A stretch of 64,000 nt of DNA from Phytophthora colocasiae (Eukaryota > Oomycota > Peronosporomycetes > Peronosporales > Peronosporaceae): the NCBI GenBank assembly GCA_018806915.1, contig JAGKQI010000102.1, positions 930,001 to 994,000 on the forward strand, read 5' to 3'. Position numbers and translations under genes: made by a program. The notes under the pieces are model-generated. The model worked only from the letters and a program-made list of their open reading frames with translations. It searched no databases and was not told where the DNA came from. This document shows, piece after piece, positions 23,185-33,783 of the stretch (position 1 is the stretch's first letter; each line of letters begins with the position of its first letter).

Positions 23185-25595
23185 TTATGTGCCGCGAACG
23201 AAGACTTTCTTGGGAGGTGAGTCACCTCCCTTTTCTTCCTCTTCACCTTCGCAATGTTGTCGGTAGGCAGCAAGTTGTCGTCGGAGAGTGCTGATAGTCT
23301 GAGCTTTCTGGGCAAGAATCTGTCGTCCGCATTACAGATTGGTAAGACGTGCTGCAATCGAAACGTTCAACAAATATTTACCTCTTCCAGACGCCACACG
23401 TACTGCTCGATGCTCGCTGAATCATCGTTTTGAATCGCTGCTAGCATAGCACCTTCCTCTGTCAGAAGCTCAGCGTTTTCCTATCGCATCAAATAACACT
23501 GTCAGTTAGCTATGAGGGATATCTGACATGATTACAAAGCAAAGGCAAACCTGGATTGCGCTCATGTGTGTGTTGAGCAAGCTTTCTTGCTCTTCGTATA
23601 ACGTTTGAACCTGCTCGGGACACAGTGCGTCTTCTCAGTACTCTCTTCGGTTGGTAAAATCCAAAGTGCAATTTACCACTCCTTGCCACGCTCCTTCAGG
23701 GTACGCGTTTTCTTGGACGGGGTCACCTCCACTTTTATCTAATGACACCCGCATCAACGCATATTAGTTCGACTCCACGCTTCCCATAATTCACTCGTTT
23801 GCAACGTACTGGAATTGCGCCGACGGCCAATACGAAGAATACTCAAATCATCTCTCAAATCTTGTCCCCCGCCAGCGTGGTGCGATGAAGTCGTAACACC
23901 GTCGTTACTGCCGTCACCAACATCGCTCCTATACTTGTTGCCTTTGTCTTCGTGCACTACTTCATCCTCGTCCTCAAGCGGGTAGTCTTCTTCGTCATCA
24001 AAGTCTCCGTCAACATCGTCGCCTTCATTTTGGCTAGCATACGCGTCATCACCGTCGAGATCTAAAATATGCAAACACAAAATCAGTTACTCATGACCGC
24101 ATCGTTGCAAACCAAAGCCTCAGGCGTACCTTCAAATTGAACGTCTTCAACGTCCACAGGATCAGAATCTACATTCCCTTCGTCAAATGCATCTGCTGAA
24201 ACACGTTTTTCTTTGACCCGATCGGCATAACGAAGCGTATTTAGTGTGTGGTCAGACGACGACGCGCATGGCGAGACTGCTGCGATCATGACAGTTCTAC
24301 AAAAAGCACATCATTAGATCCAATTGATGACAATAGCGATGGACGTTGTGAAGTGTACCTCGCCTTCGCGTTGACAAACGAATCTTTCAGCACTTGAGTA
24401 AGCTTGCTCGCTCGGAAAGGAATATGGGCCCCTCTGCCACCGCTGTCCAGTGCTCTGAGAATCAACAACGACGGATGGTTATCAAGCAATTTTATCTAGT
24501 CGAGATTGAACTTCTTCAATTGGTCACATACCTGAAACATTCCTTTAACGCCAGCAAACTTCGGTTGATTTCAGCCGATTCCATCCGTCGCTGCCGATTG
24601 TGATTTTTCGTATCTTCGCCGCGTTCACTTCCAGCAAGATCGATCAGAGATAACTTGCCGTGCAGCCTTCCTGATTTTTTCTCGCGGAGGTTAATTTGGC
24701 AGATACAGTGTGATCGAGACGACACATCGTTCACTTCAGTAGCATGCGTCGTACGAAGACTGTTGCCCTTATTGATCACTTGCAGCAGTTCCTCTGTATC
24801 CTGGGGTTGTACCTCCTCCAGATCCACAATCTGCACTTCCCCAGCTCCATCTTCCCGAATAGTCAGCACTTGCCGGTGCAATAGATCTTGGCACCGTCCG
24901 CCATAAATCTCAAAAAAACTCACACAAATATCCAACGGATAACCGCGTCTGGCAAACTCATCAGCTTGGGCGAATACATCCGCTGCAATCTGACTCTGAA
25001 TCCCCTGCATCGTATGCGTCTTTCCACTGCCCGTCTGTCCATAGGCAAACACCGTAGCGTGGCCTCCGTCATGGAACACAAACTTCACCAGCGGCTGAGC
25101 AGTGTACATGTACACACTCTGGTTGGTTGCGTTCTCGTCAAATGTATGGTCAAAATTGAAGGCATTGCTATCTAGATACTTCGTGATGCCATCCACCTTC
25201 AGCTTACAGTCGTGCACGATAGCTATGGGATTGAGGCACGTGATGGCGTCGTAGTCATGTTTCTTCACCTCCTTGGCGTTCACCGGACGCTTACGCACAC
25301 AAATGGTGATCTTCGTGTCCGCCGCTTCAGCATGCGGTCGACTTTTGTCTTTATTCTGCTCCCGGAAGGCTTTAATCATGCGTTGGAAGTCAACATCGCC
25401 CGGATGTCCGAGTTTTTCGTTCATTTGGCTCTCTCGTTCCCGTTCGCGTTTGGCCGCCGCCATGGCTCGTCGTCGATCCTCACGATTCTTCTCGATCTCG
25501 GCAATAGCCTGCATAGTTGGCTTGGCCCGTGGTGGAGCGGATGGCGCCCCACGTCCGGCGTTAGCAGGCCGCGCATTATTCGCTCGCCAAGCCAT
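23185..25595 (-). CDS. Kinesin-13 microtubule depolymerase
   Basis: Eight exons (25595-24532, 24454-24359, 24296-24130, 24061-23810, 23738-23677, 23610-23551, 23480-23382, 23319-23185) give 644 residues. A basic neck (about 30-75) precedes an internal motor domain with P-loop GQTGSGKT (186-193), switch I NDVSSRSH and switch II DLAGSER. The loop-2 KVD motif (133-135), which defines depolymerising kinesin-13, is present. After the motor come an unusually acidic stretch of about 60 residues ([19 protein letters not shown]) and a C-terminal coiled coil ([30 protein letters not shown]). Kinesin-13 removes tubulin from microtubule ends at kinetochores, spindle poles or flagella. Splice sites for the small C-terminal exons are the least certain. 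Confidence 0.85.
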
Positions 25596-25638
25596 ATCGG
25601 ACGTCGGTTGGAAGTTCCTACTACTGTAGTAAAAGATG

Positions 25639-25663
25639 TTATCAGATGGCTACCATCTGATAA
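25639..25663. promoter_or_regulatory. 11-bp inverted repeat in divergent promoter
   Basis: TTATCAGATGG, a 3-bp spacer (CTA) and the exact reverse complement CCATCTGATAA lie 34 bp upstream of the ATG of the Psq-aminotransferase gene and 44 bp upstream of the kinesin-13 ATG. A further partial copy (TATCTGA) follows at 25664-25670. The whole divergent promoter is only 101 bp. Perfect symmetry over 22 bp fits a dimeric DNA-binding protein, and the neighbouring gene encodes a helix-turn-helix. That link is inference. Confidence 0.5.
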
Positions 25664-25696
25664 TATCTGAGTCAGAGTTTCAATCAGTAAAATAAA

Positions 25697-27832
25697 ATGG
25701 CTCGGCAGGCGACAGAGTCGCCCGAGATTGAGGCGGCAATTGCAGCCGTACAGAGCGGTGCAATGTCTCTACGTGAGGCTGCACGCAAGTTCGATGTGCC
25801 ACGCACCACATTGCAGCGTCGGGTGCAACGGCGTGCGTCAGAAGCTTCGGGATCTGTTAAAGAAGAAGTTGTTGTTCCAGTTACAGACGCTAATACGCAC
25901 AGCGATACAAGCAGTGATGACACAGTGGAGTCTACAGAATCTACTACAGTGGGGAATCAAAATCCAGCTACTGTCACTGGCCATAAGCGATCAGCGAGTC
26001 ATCTGGAGACAATTAGTCAAGGTAAATGACGTCCTGCATTGTGTTGAAAAAGTTTTTTTTAACGATGGTTTTCTCCGTGGTGCATGTAATTAGGTCCAAG
26101 GAAGGTTATTAACTGCAAAATTAGGATGCTATGCACGGCGGCAGGAAGCGCGCTGGACGAGTTGAGTAATAAGATGATCAGGGAAGGAAAATGTATCTAC
26201 AAGCTGGGACTGGGGCAATCGCCGTTTCCAATCCCACAATGTATTGTTGATGAGCTGCGGTGAGCACTTCGAAGTGACGGGTTGTTGTTGTTGTTGAAGC
26301 TGATGTGTTATTGCGCTTATGTATGCAGGGCCAATTCGCATCAGAGGGATTATCTGCCGGTTGCAGGACTGCCAGAGCTTTGTAATGATATCGCAGCATG
26401 GGGGACGGATCGGCTTCATATTAACTATTCGAGGGACGACGTTTTGGTTGGGCCGGGCACCAAGGAGCTGCTGTTCGTACTGCAGACGGTATATTATGGA
26501 GACTTGCTGCTGCCCAACCCGAGCTGTACGAGTTACGCGCCCCAGGCCGCTATTGCTGGAAGAAACATGATGTGGTTACCAACCCATGCAGAAGACCACT
26601 TTGTGCTCCGTCCAGAAGTGCTGGAGGCTCACTGCACTAAGGACCCAGGTTTGACGTTGATACTGCTTCGAAGTACGAGTGCTTTGCTGACATTGAGTCT
26701 TGTGTTCATCAGATGCCCCTCGGATTCTCATTCTAAACAGTCCGTCCAATCCAACTGGCTGCGCTTATCAGGCGGATGAGGTTTGTGCTGTTCTCCACGA
26801 CCTAAAGTATTGAAGCTGGAGAACTAAAGCTATCCCTCATGTTGTAATGCTTATCAGCTAGAAGCACTTGCAAAAGTTGCGAGGAAATACCGGATCCTCG
26901 TCGTCTCGGATGAAATCTACTCGGAGCTGCATCACTCCGGCACACATCTATCCCTCTCAAAGTACTATCCAGAAGGGACCATCGTTTCGGGAGGAATGAG
27001 TAAGTGGTGCGGCGCTGGTGGCTGGCGCATGGGCTTTTGGCTATTCCCACCCAGCATGGGATGGCTTCGCAGCAGTATGCTCGTCATGGCGTCCGAGACG
27101 TACACGTCCGTCGCGTCGCCTATCCAGCATGCTGCTCGACGAGCATTCGTTCTCGAGTAAGTAGCCCGTTCTTCACCCTCGCAAGCAGGCAACCAACCTC
27201 GATACATCGCTCCAACGTCTCACCTTCCTGTAATTTTTGCTCTCTGCTCTCTGTAGTTGCGTCGAGCTCGCGTCGTACAAGCGCAAGTGCCAGAAAACGC
27301 TACAGCTTATCGGTGGCTGGTTCGCCTATCAGCTGCAGAAGATGGATGTCGAGGTTCAAGTCCCGGAGGCCGGCTTCTATCTGTTCCCATGCTTCCGTCG
27401 GCACCGCAAGGCTCTCGCAGTGAGAGGCGTTTTGACTGATGAGCAATTGTGCGCACATCTGTTGCAGGATACGGGCGTGGCAATCTTGCCGGGCTCAGCT
27501 TTCGGTCGTGCGCCTGAAGAGCTCTTCGCACGACTGGCATTTGTTGACTTCAAAGGAGACCTTGCGCTCTACCTCATCGAGAGCATGGTAAGTCTCAGGT
27601 CTTTTCCTCGAGCAAGCAATTGTGTTTGTGCCACCGAAAACACTGACTCCCCGCTTGTTGTGCCTTTTGTTTTTCGCAGCAAGACGACCCGTCTCTGGAG
27701 GCCATCGAAGGCTTCATTCAGTCGGTCTGCCCGAATCTTGACATCGCTATGCGCAAGTTGACGGCGTGGATGGCTCTTGCTCGGCCGTCTGCCGCGCCAG
27801 CAACAGCCAGCACGCCCAGTGTCGGCTTTTAA
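25697..27832 (+). CDS. Psq-type HTH fused to class I/II aminotransferase
   Basis: Seven exons (25697-26021, 26094-26259, 26329-26648, 26713-26780, 26858-27156, 27257-27587, 27680-27832) give 553 residues, all junctions in phase. Residues 1-45 are a Psq/CENP-B-type helix-turn-helix (IAAVQSGAMSLREAARKFDV then PRTTLQRRVQRR). Residues 45-105 are an acidic Ser/Thr linker. From about 110 there is a complete PLP aminotransferase: LGLGQSPFPIP, KDYLP-like RDYLPVAGLPEL, NSPSNPTG, SDEIYSE, and GMSKWCGAGGWRMGF with the Schiff-base Lys and phosphate-binding Arg. A C-terminal LPGSAFGR and ARLAF (carboxylate Arg) follow. The enzyme class is aspartate/aromatic-like. Exon 1 could be a separate small gene, since its frame stops at 26029 if unspliced and a Met at 26121 could start the enzyme, but the splice is canonical. 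Confidence 0.75.
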
Positions 27833-28604
27833 GCTTGATCGTTTGAGAAACCAGTGTCCTTCGTTGTTGCCAACTGCCGTCGACGTACGAACGGAATTTT
27901 TAACGCCATCGGGGCTGAAGCAAGTTGTGCAATGAACTTTTGGCAAAGGCGGCTTGAGTCAGGATCAGCTCACTGACGTCACTGGCTGTGAAGTGACGCG
28001 CCGCCGTTTCTTGTCAAACATGAAGAAGATCTTATTCTCGAGATATGCAGTCCGTCTAACATGCCACTGCATTGGCCAAGAAGCCGAAGGCTACAGTTCC
28101 AGTACGCTCCCAACACACTGAGATGGCGCCAGTGACGCCACGTTGAGTTTTCGCTTTGGGGCCAGGGCTGACAACTTCTACATGGCATCGTTCGGTCGAT
28201 TTGTGGTGAGAAAGTAACTGGTGCAAGACACTCATTTCGTCCAAGTTAGAAGAAGGATTCCATTAGAATTCAGAGCTCTGCACTGAGCGCATATCCGGTG
28301 AGTTAGTTGCTTGTTCTGTAAAATCAGACAGTCTCCAACGTTCTTCATCTTCTCGTTTTGACAATTCAAGTAGGTTATATTTCGTCATCTGCTCTTTTAT
28401 GTGACTAATTGTCTTTTCAAGTATTATTTACTGTAATCGTCAAAAAAGCTATTAGAGCGAAAACCCAAAACAAATTGTCCATTCCCGTAACATTACCCTG
28501 AAATCGTCCACAAACTAACGTTTAGAGACAGCCTTGCAGACTCATTCTAAAACCCACCGGACGACCGCAAAAAGCCGGCACCAGCTCTTAAGACGCCCCC
28601 AGCG
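27833..28604. other. Intergenic interval, 772 bp
   Basis: This is the interval between two plus-strand genes. It contains only short overlapping open frames on both strands with no recognisable motif, and an AT-rich part at 28330-28480 that probably belongs to the promoter of the kinase gene. I see no RNA gene or repeat. Confidence 0.4.
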
Positions 28605-30986
28605 ATGCCCGCGGTCGACGAGTACCCGCGCCGCCAGCCCATTGACCCACCGGCGCGTTCTCGCTCCGCGGCCGGAAGCGCGAGCGGCCGCAACATCAGC
28701 GCTACGTTCCAGCATCAGGTTCAGGTCCGATCGGGCGCCAACTCCGCTACGAACATGCGCGCGTCGTACCAGGACCCGCAGACCCACCATAAGCGCCACA
28801 GTAACAGCAAGAAAAGCTCGCAGATGCGTCACTCGCTCACGCACCTGCAGGACGCACCAGCCTCGGGACGTTCCAGCGCGTCCTCGTACACTTCCGGTTC
28901 CGTCCTGTCGCCGCCTGATCGCAGCTCCAACTACCTCAATATCCACACGACAAGCAGAGATCTGAGTCCGCAGCATCAACTTCACCCTGAATATCCGGCT
29001 GCACCCCCTGCAGGTGATGATATTCTTAAGGTGGAGATCCCCCGCTGGAAATCCAAACTCACGACGGACAGAACAGATAGACTGCACATTCCTGCGGGAG
29101 CAGACAGCGCCGGGAATTCGCCTGTGAACAGTGGAGCTGGGCGGTCTTCTACGTGGAACGGGAAAGATGGACGAGGTGGTCATGGAGGTTCCATGGGGGC
29201 TTTAGTTCTTGGACGAGATCGGGACAGTGGCAGTAAGAAGAGGTATACGGTGTTCCAAGTGTACGTGCATTTCCAGTCGGGAGCTATTCGAGTATCGGAG
29301 AAGAGATATAGCCACTTCCGAGAGCTGCACAAGACGCTGAGGAGGAAATACGCCACAGTGGGGAAACTCTACTTCCCTCCCAAGAAATTCTTCATGTCCC
29401 TGTCGCTACGTGTCATTGAACAGCGTCGGGAAGCCATTGAGACATACATGAATGCAGTGCTGACGCTACGACCACGTCCTGGTGAGGTCGTGCAGTTTTT
29501 GAACACTGGAAGCAGCTCCATTGAAAGCGAAGAGGAGGACGGCAACAGCACGGATGGAGCAGCACGCGGTGTAGACACGGTGACGGCGCCCAAGCAGGTG
29601 CAATCGTCGTCATCGGCGCTTGCGACTTCTTCACGGCTCAGTGGAAGCAACAGCTTTGCCTCGGAGGACACTACAGGGCACATGGTGACTATGCAGGACT
29701 TTGAAATTCTGAAAATGCTTGGAAAAGGATCGTTCGGCAAGGTCTACATGGCTAGAGAGCGAGGCGCAGACGGCAAGATCTACGCGATGAAAGTACTGCG
29801 AAAGTCGGAGTTGGTTAAGCGCAACCAGGTGGGTCACACCATGATGGAGCGCAAGATCATGAGCTCCATTGACCACCCGTTCATTGTCGGACTCAAGTAC
29901 TCGTTCCAGACGGCCAGCAAACTTGTGATGGTGTCGGATTACTGCTGTGGAGGCGAAATCTTCTTCCATTTGAAGAAGTTCCGCTCCTTCTCGGAGGCTA
30001 TGGTGCGCTTTTACGCCGCAGAGCTGGTCGCGGCCATTGGCCACTTACACGAACGGGATATCATTTACAGGGACCTCAAGCCGGAGAACATTCTTTTAGA
30101 CGAGACAGGTCACGTGCGACTGACCGACTTTGGCCTCTCCAAAACGGACTGCACGGACTTTTCAGGCGCCAAGACTTTTTGCGGTACACCTGAGTACTTG
30201 GCTCCTGAAATGCTCATCAGCCGCAAGAAAAAGACGGAGTACGGCAAGGCCATTGACTGGTGGAGTCTCGGTACGCTCATGTACGAGATGCTCACTGGAT
30301 GGCCGCCTTTCTTCGACCGTAACATTGAGCAGATGTGCACCAAGATCATGAAGTCGCCGCTGAAGTTCCCTGCGCATTTCGGCCTTAGCTCTGAAGTCAA
30401 GAGTCTCATTTCAGCTTTGTTGGAGCGCGACCCGACGTACCGGATCGGTTCGCGTCCTGGAGCGGGCGTGGAGGATATCAAGAATCACGTGTTCTTCGCC
30501 ACCATCGACTGGAAATTGCTGGAGAAACGAGGCGTCAAGCCGCCTTTCAAGCCGCGTGTGCGCAGCCCGACGGACATCCAGAACTTCGACCGTGAGTTTA
30601 CGAAGGAGTTGCCTGACCATGGTTTCTTGCAGCAGGACAAGCGTCTCGCCGTATCGCCCAAGAACGAGTTCCAGGGCTTCTCATACACACGAATTGAGGA
30701 GCCGGCGTTGCTGTCGCGTGAGTCAAGCAGCAAACGGGAGAAGCGCAGATCAGGACGGAGATCGGAGCCGCGAGTTAGTGAAGGGTACGTACGAGGAAGA
30801 CATTGAAGCAGTGATGGACGTGAACCTGGTCTGCTGGGTCATCGTAGGGATCCCCTCTGATTCTTCTTCTTTGGGTTGCGCCTGGGTGTTACTAGAATCG
30901 AGCGCGAGTCTCAGTCAGAGGATCAATATCCTGAATTCGGCCTCGTAGCCCGCGACAGCACGGATTTCGACACTGGTTGCATCTAA
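28605..30986 (+). CDS. PX-domain AGC protein kinase (SGK3-like)
   Basis: Two exons (28605-30784, 30896-30986) give 756 residues. A disordered Ser/Arg-rich N-terminus (1-200) precedes a PX domain (about 210-305: EKRYSHFRELHKTL, YFPPKKF), a Ser-rich linker, and a full kinase domain with GKGSFGKVY (373), AMKVL Lys, YRDLKPENILLD, DFGLSK and T-loop TFCGTPEYLAPEM (about 524). An AGC C-tail carries the hydrophobic motif FQGFSYT (about 689). PX binds phosphoinositides, placing the kinase on endosomes or plasma membrane. T-loop and hydrophobic-motif sites imply activation by PDK1 and TORC2/TORC1-type inputs. The last exon adds 30 acidic residues after the hydrophobic motif. Metazoan SGK3 has the same PX plus AGC order. 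Confidence 0.9.
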
Positions 30987-31231
30987 AACGCAAGGAAAGC
31001 TGGGCCAGCAAGCTGCCCAGCCTCATGTCCAGTACAAGCAGGAGAAAGCAGGTGGGCACCGCTATTGAGTGCAGATGCGATGTGATTTTGTTTCTAATTT
31101 AGCCTTGATACAGGTATGAAGCCGAACCGAGCCATACATATGTATTGTCGCTGGGAGACGCAAAGTACATTGTAAGAAAATGAATGAATCTAAAGATTAC
31201 ATGAGATTAGCACCCACACCTCGAGGCACTT

Positions 31232-33552
31232 TCAGTGATTGCATTGTGAGCGATCAGTTGCTTTCTGCCACTGATGCTTGCGATCATATCCATAAAATAC
31301 CGGCAGCATCTTGCGCATGGAGTGCAACGTTTTGTGGTCCTTGAAATTGTACACACGTTGCCACTTACCGTCGACGTTGGCATAACGGTGTGAGGTCTCG
31401 CAGGATTGCGCTGCTTTCAAAAGCACAATCGATCGTTAGTTAAAGTCACCCTCTGAAAGACAACACAAGCTTACCATTGCACGCAGCACACAGGTCATAG
31501 TCGCTGCAGACTGCACAGTTAAACCGTGCTCCGGAAAAGTCGGTTTCTCCGCATGAGTCACAGATGAAGCCAAGGTGACGGCCCTCCATTATGTAGCGCA
31601 ACGTTGCAAGTGCATCTTCATGGCACTTGCGGAATGCACTTCGCACTCGAAACTTAGGGATATCCAGTTTTTCTGCCAAGTTTTCAACCTGTTCTAGTGT
31701 AGGTTGTGTTAGAGCTCGAGCATCGAAGAGCTCACAAGCTTCAGCATAGCGCTCCAGAAGCAGATCGTGCAATAGGTTTGAACCACTCACTTGTGAGAGT
31801 TCGTCAGAAATTTGCGGCCGAACGCAGAATATCACAATATCTGCTGACTGCAAACCTGCACTATCAACCGATGCGTGATAGGGGATCAGCTCGGAGACAA
31901 TAGTGGGGGCAATCTCCTCTCGATACATTTCCAGTTGTGAGCAGGTCCAACCCGTGCGGTGTGCGACAGCCTCGTATAGCGCACTAGGTGCCAGCTTTAC
32001 CGTAGCACGTTTGTTCTCCGTATCCACGAATTCCGGTGATGAAGCTTCTAGGACACGAACTTTGCCCACATACTCTAGTCGATTGACAGGCGCTGGTTGG
32101 AGTAGTTTGACGAAAACGTATCCTTCAGGTGTCGCCATTAAATCATTCTCAGTTGCCGGGTTGTCAGACGGCAGATCCAGAGGAAGATTTTCTGTTACGG
32201 AGCTGTTTTCGACGTAAATCTGGCAAAATGAGTAAGCGTCAATGTCCACTCCGTCACACAGTAGATGTCCAAAGAGCGGTCGATCTTGAAGCGATTTCTC
32301 GCAATGGAGCAGTTTGCGTGGTCGAAGCGCTTGACCTGACACCACTGGCTGATTAAAGCACCACACTCGAGTCTTGTTCACCGCTGCGTCTACCTCACTG
32401 TACTCTCCGAGCACCTCGGAAAATTGGTCGTGTAGTGCGACATACAAGTCGACCAGTGAGCAGCAGAAAGGGAGTTCCAGCTCCGCGACGTTTGAAAAAT
32501 CTACGAGTCCCAGTTGATGGTGTTCTCGAAGATCGCGTTCAAATACCACACGGAATGTTATGGACATCAGCCGCACTTGGGCTGAAATGGTGAGTGTATC
32601 AGGCTGCGTTTGACCTTCAGTCGTAGTCGTCAGGAACCCTTGCTGAGGGTCACGTAGCACAGCTAGTGAACCGAGCGAATGAACTCCCCAATTATTGAGA
32701 TGTTTGTGAAACTTATTGTCTGTCAGACAGGAATGCCATTCTAGTCGACGTTTCGGATCCAAAACATTTTCAACCTGCAGAGAGAAAACTGCGCACGTGA
32801 GCCAGTCCGGAGGACGCATAGATAAATCCGTGAGTACGAGGTACACACTGAGCACACGTCCTTTGTACTGTGCCTCGTTGGGGTTGCCGTCTGGAAATAT
32901 CCAGAGACAGAAGCGATGTGTACCAATAGTGAATGTGCTCGACACCACTTTTTCGACATCTCTCATGGCTTCGACGTCTGAAAATTTGGGTACTTTAACC
33001 GAGATCTGGGCTCTTTGTTCCTTAGCATGATTTTCCACGAAACAGCGTCTCCAGCAACCTCCATAAAGTCTCACCAACTGTACAAACAATACAAACAACA
33101 CAATAATTAATCTCCAGATCCCTCTCTAATAAGTAGCAAATATCGCGTACATCATAGTCTGGGGCTCCTGGCAATTGCGGCAGCACTTGTGTCCTCAGAC
33201 TCGGCCATTTTCCAATGCATATTTTTTTCCAAACCTCCCGGTCGAATGTCAACATTCTAAATGCGCGACACGTTGAGGCACACGCCAATAGCGAGTGCCC
33301 GTCCAACTGAGCAAGTGCAAGCGCCAGCAGTTCGTCCGGAAGTGTCTGGACGTCACTAGTTGCTGTCTTGAGCCCCGTAGCGGGCGCGTCTTCCATTTCC
33401 ACGTCGTCCAGACTCTCGCAGTCCGTTTCGCCTGCGGATCCTTCGCTGACACGGCACTGAGTCTGCTGCTTAAGGCGTCTGTTGCTCTTGCTGCTGGTGG
33501 GACTGATCCACTGGCGCTTCTTGGGGCTGAGCGAGTGGCTCGACGCGACCAT
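31232..33552 (-). CDS. F-box protein with MATH, USP7-like UBL and ZZ domains
   Basis: Three exons (33552-33151, 33077-31475, 31413-31232) give 728 residues. A disordered N-terminus precedes an F-box (about 70-115: LPDELLALALAQLDGHSLL, STCRAFRML, WKKICIGKWP). A MATH/TRAF-like domain (about 158-310: STFTIGTHRFCLWIFPDGN) follows. Residues about 450-550 match the first HUBL (ICP0-binding) region of USP7: EGYVFVKLLQP, EYVGKVRV, LEMYREEIAP, ADIVIFC. A possible UBA-like helix bundle comes next (ALATLRYIMEG), then a ZZ zinc finger (about 640-690: CDSCGETDFSG, CAVCSDYDLCAAC, and two His). There is no Cys/His protease box. The likely role is substrate receptor of an SCF ubiquitin ligase. The intron after exon 1 is supported by GTACGC and TACAG. 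Confidence 0.75.
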
Positions 33553-33783
33553 CAGTGTCTCCAGTTCTTCTTCTTTATATAAATTTATATAAAACTGTGG
33601 ATCTTGGTGAAGAAGCGCTTGAAAATATGGAAAGAGTTGAAGTTGAGGAAAAAAAGAGACAAAGAATGGTACTTATAATACAGCAGTACCATTTGTATAC
33701 ATGTATAACTAAAAGTACCAACCTTTGGTAGCACAAAAACATGACGAGATTTGGGTTACAAATGTACCTTTTCAAAACACACG

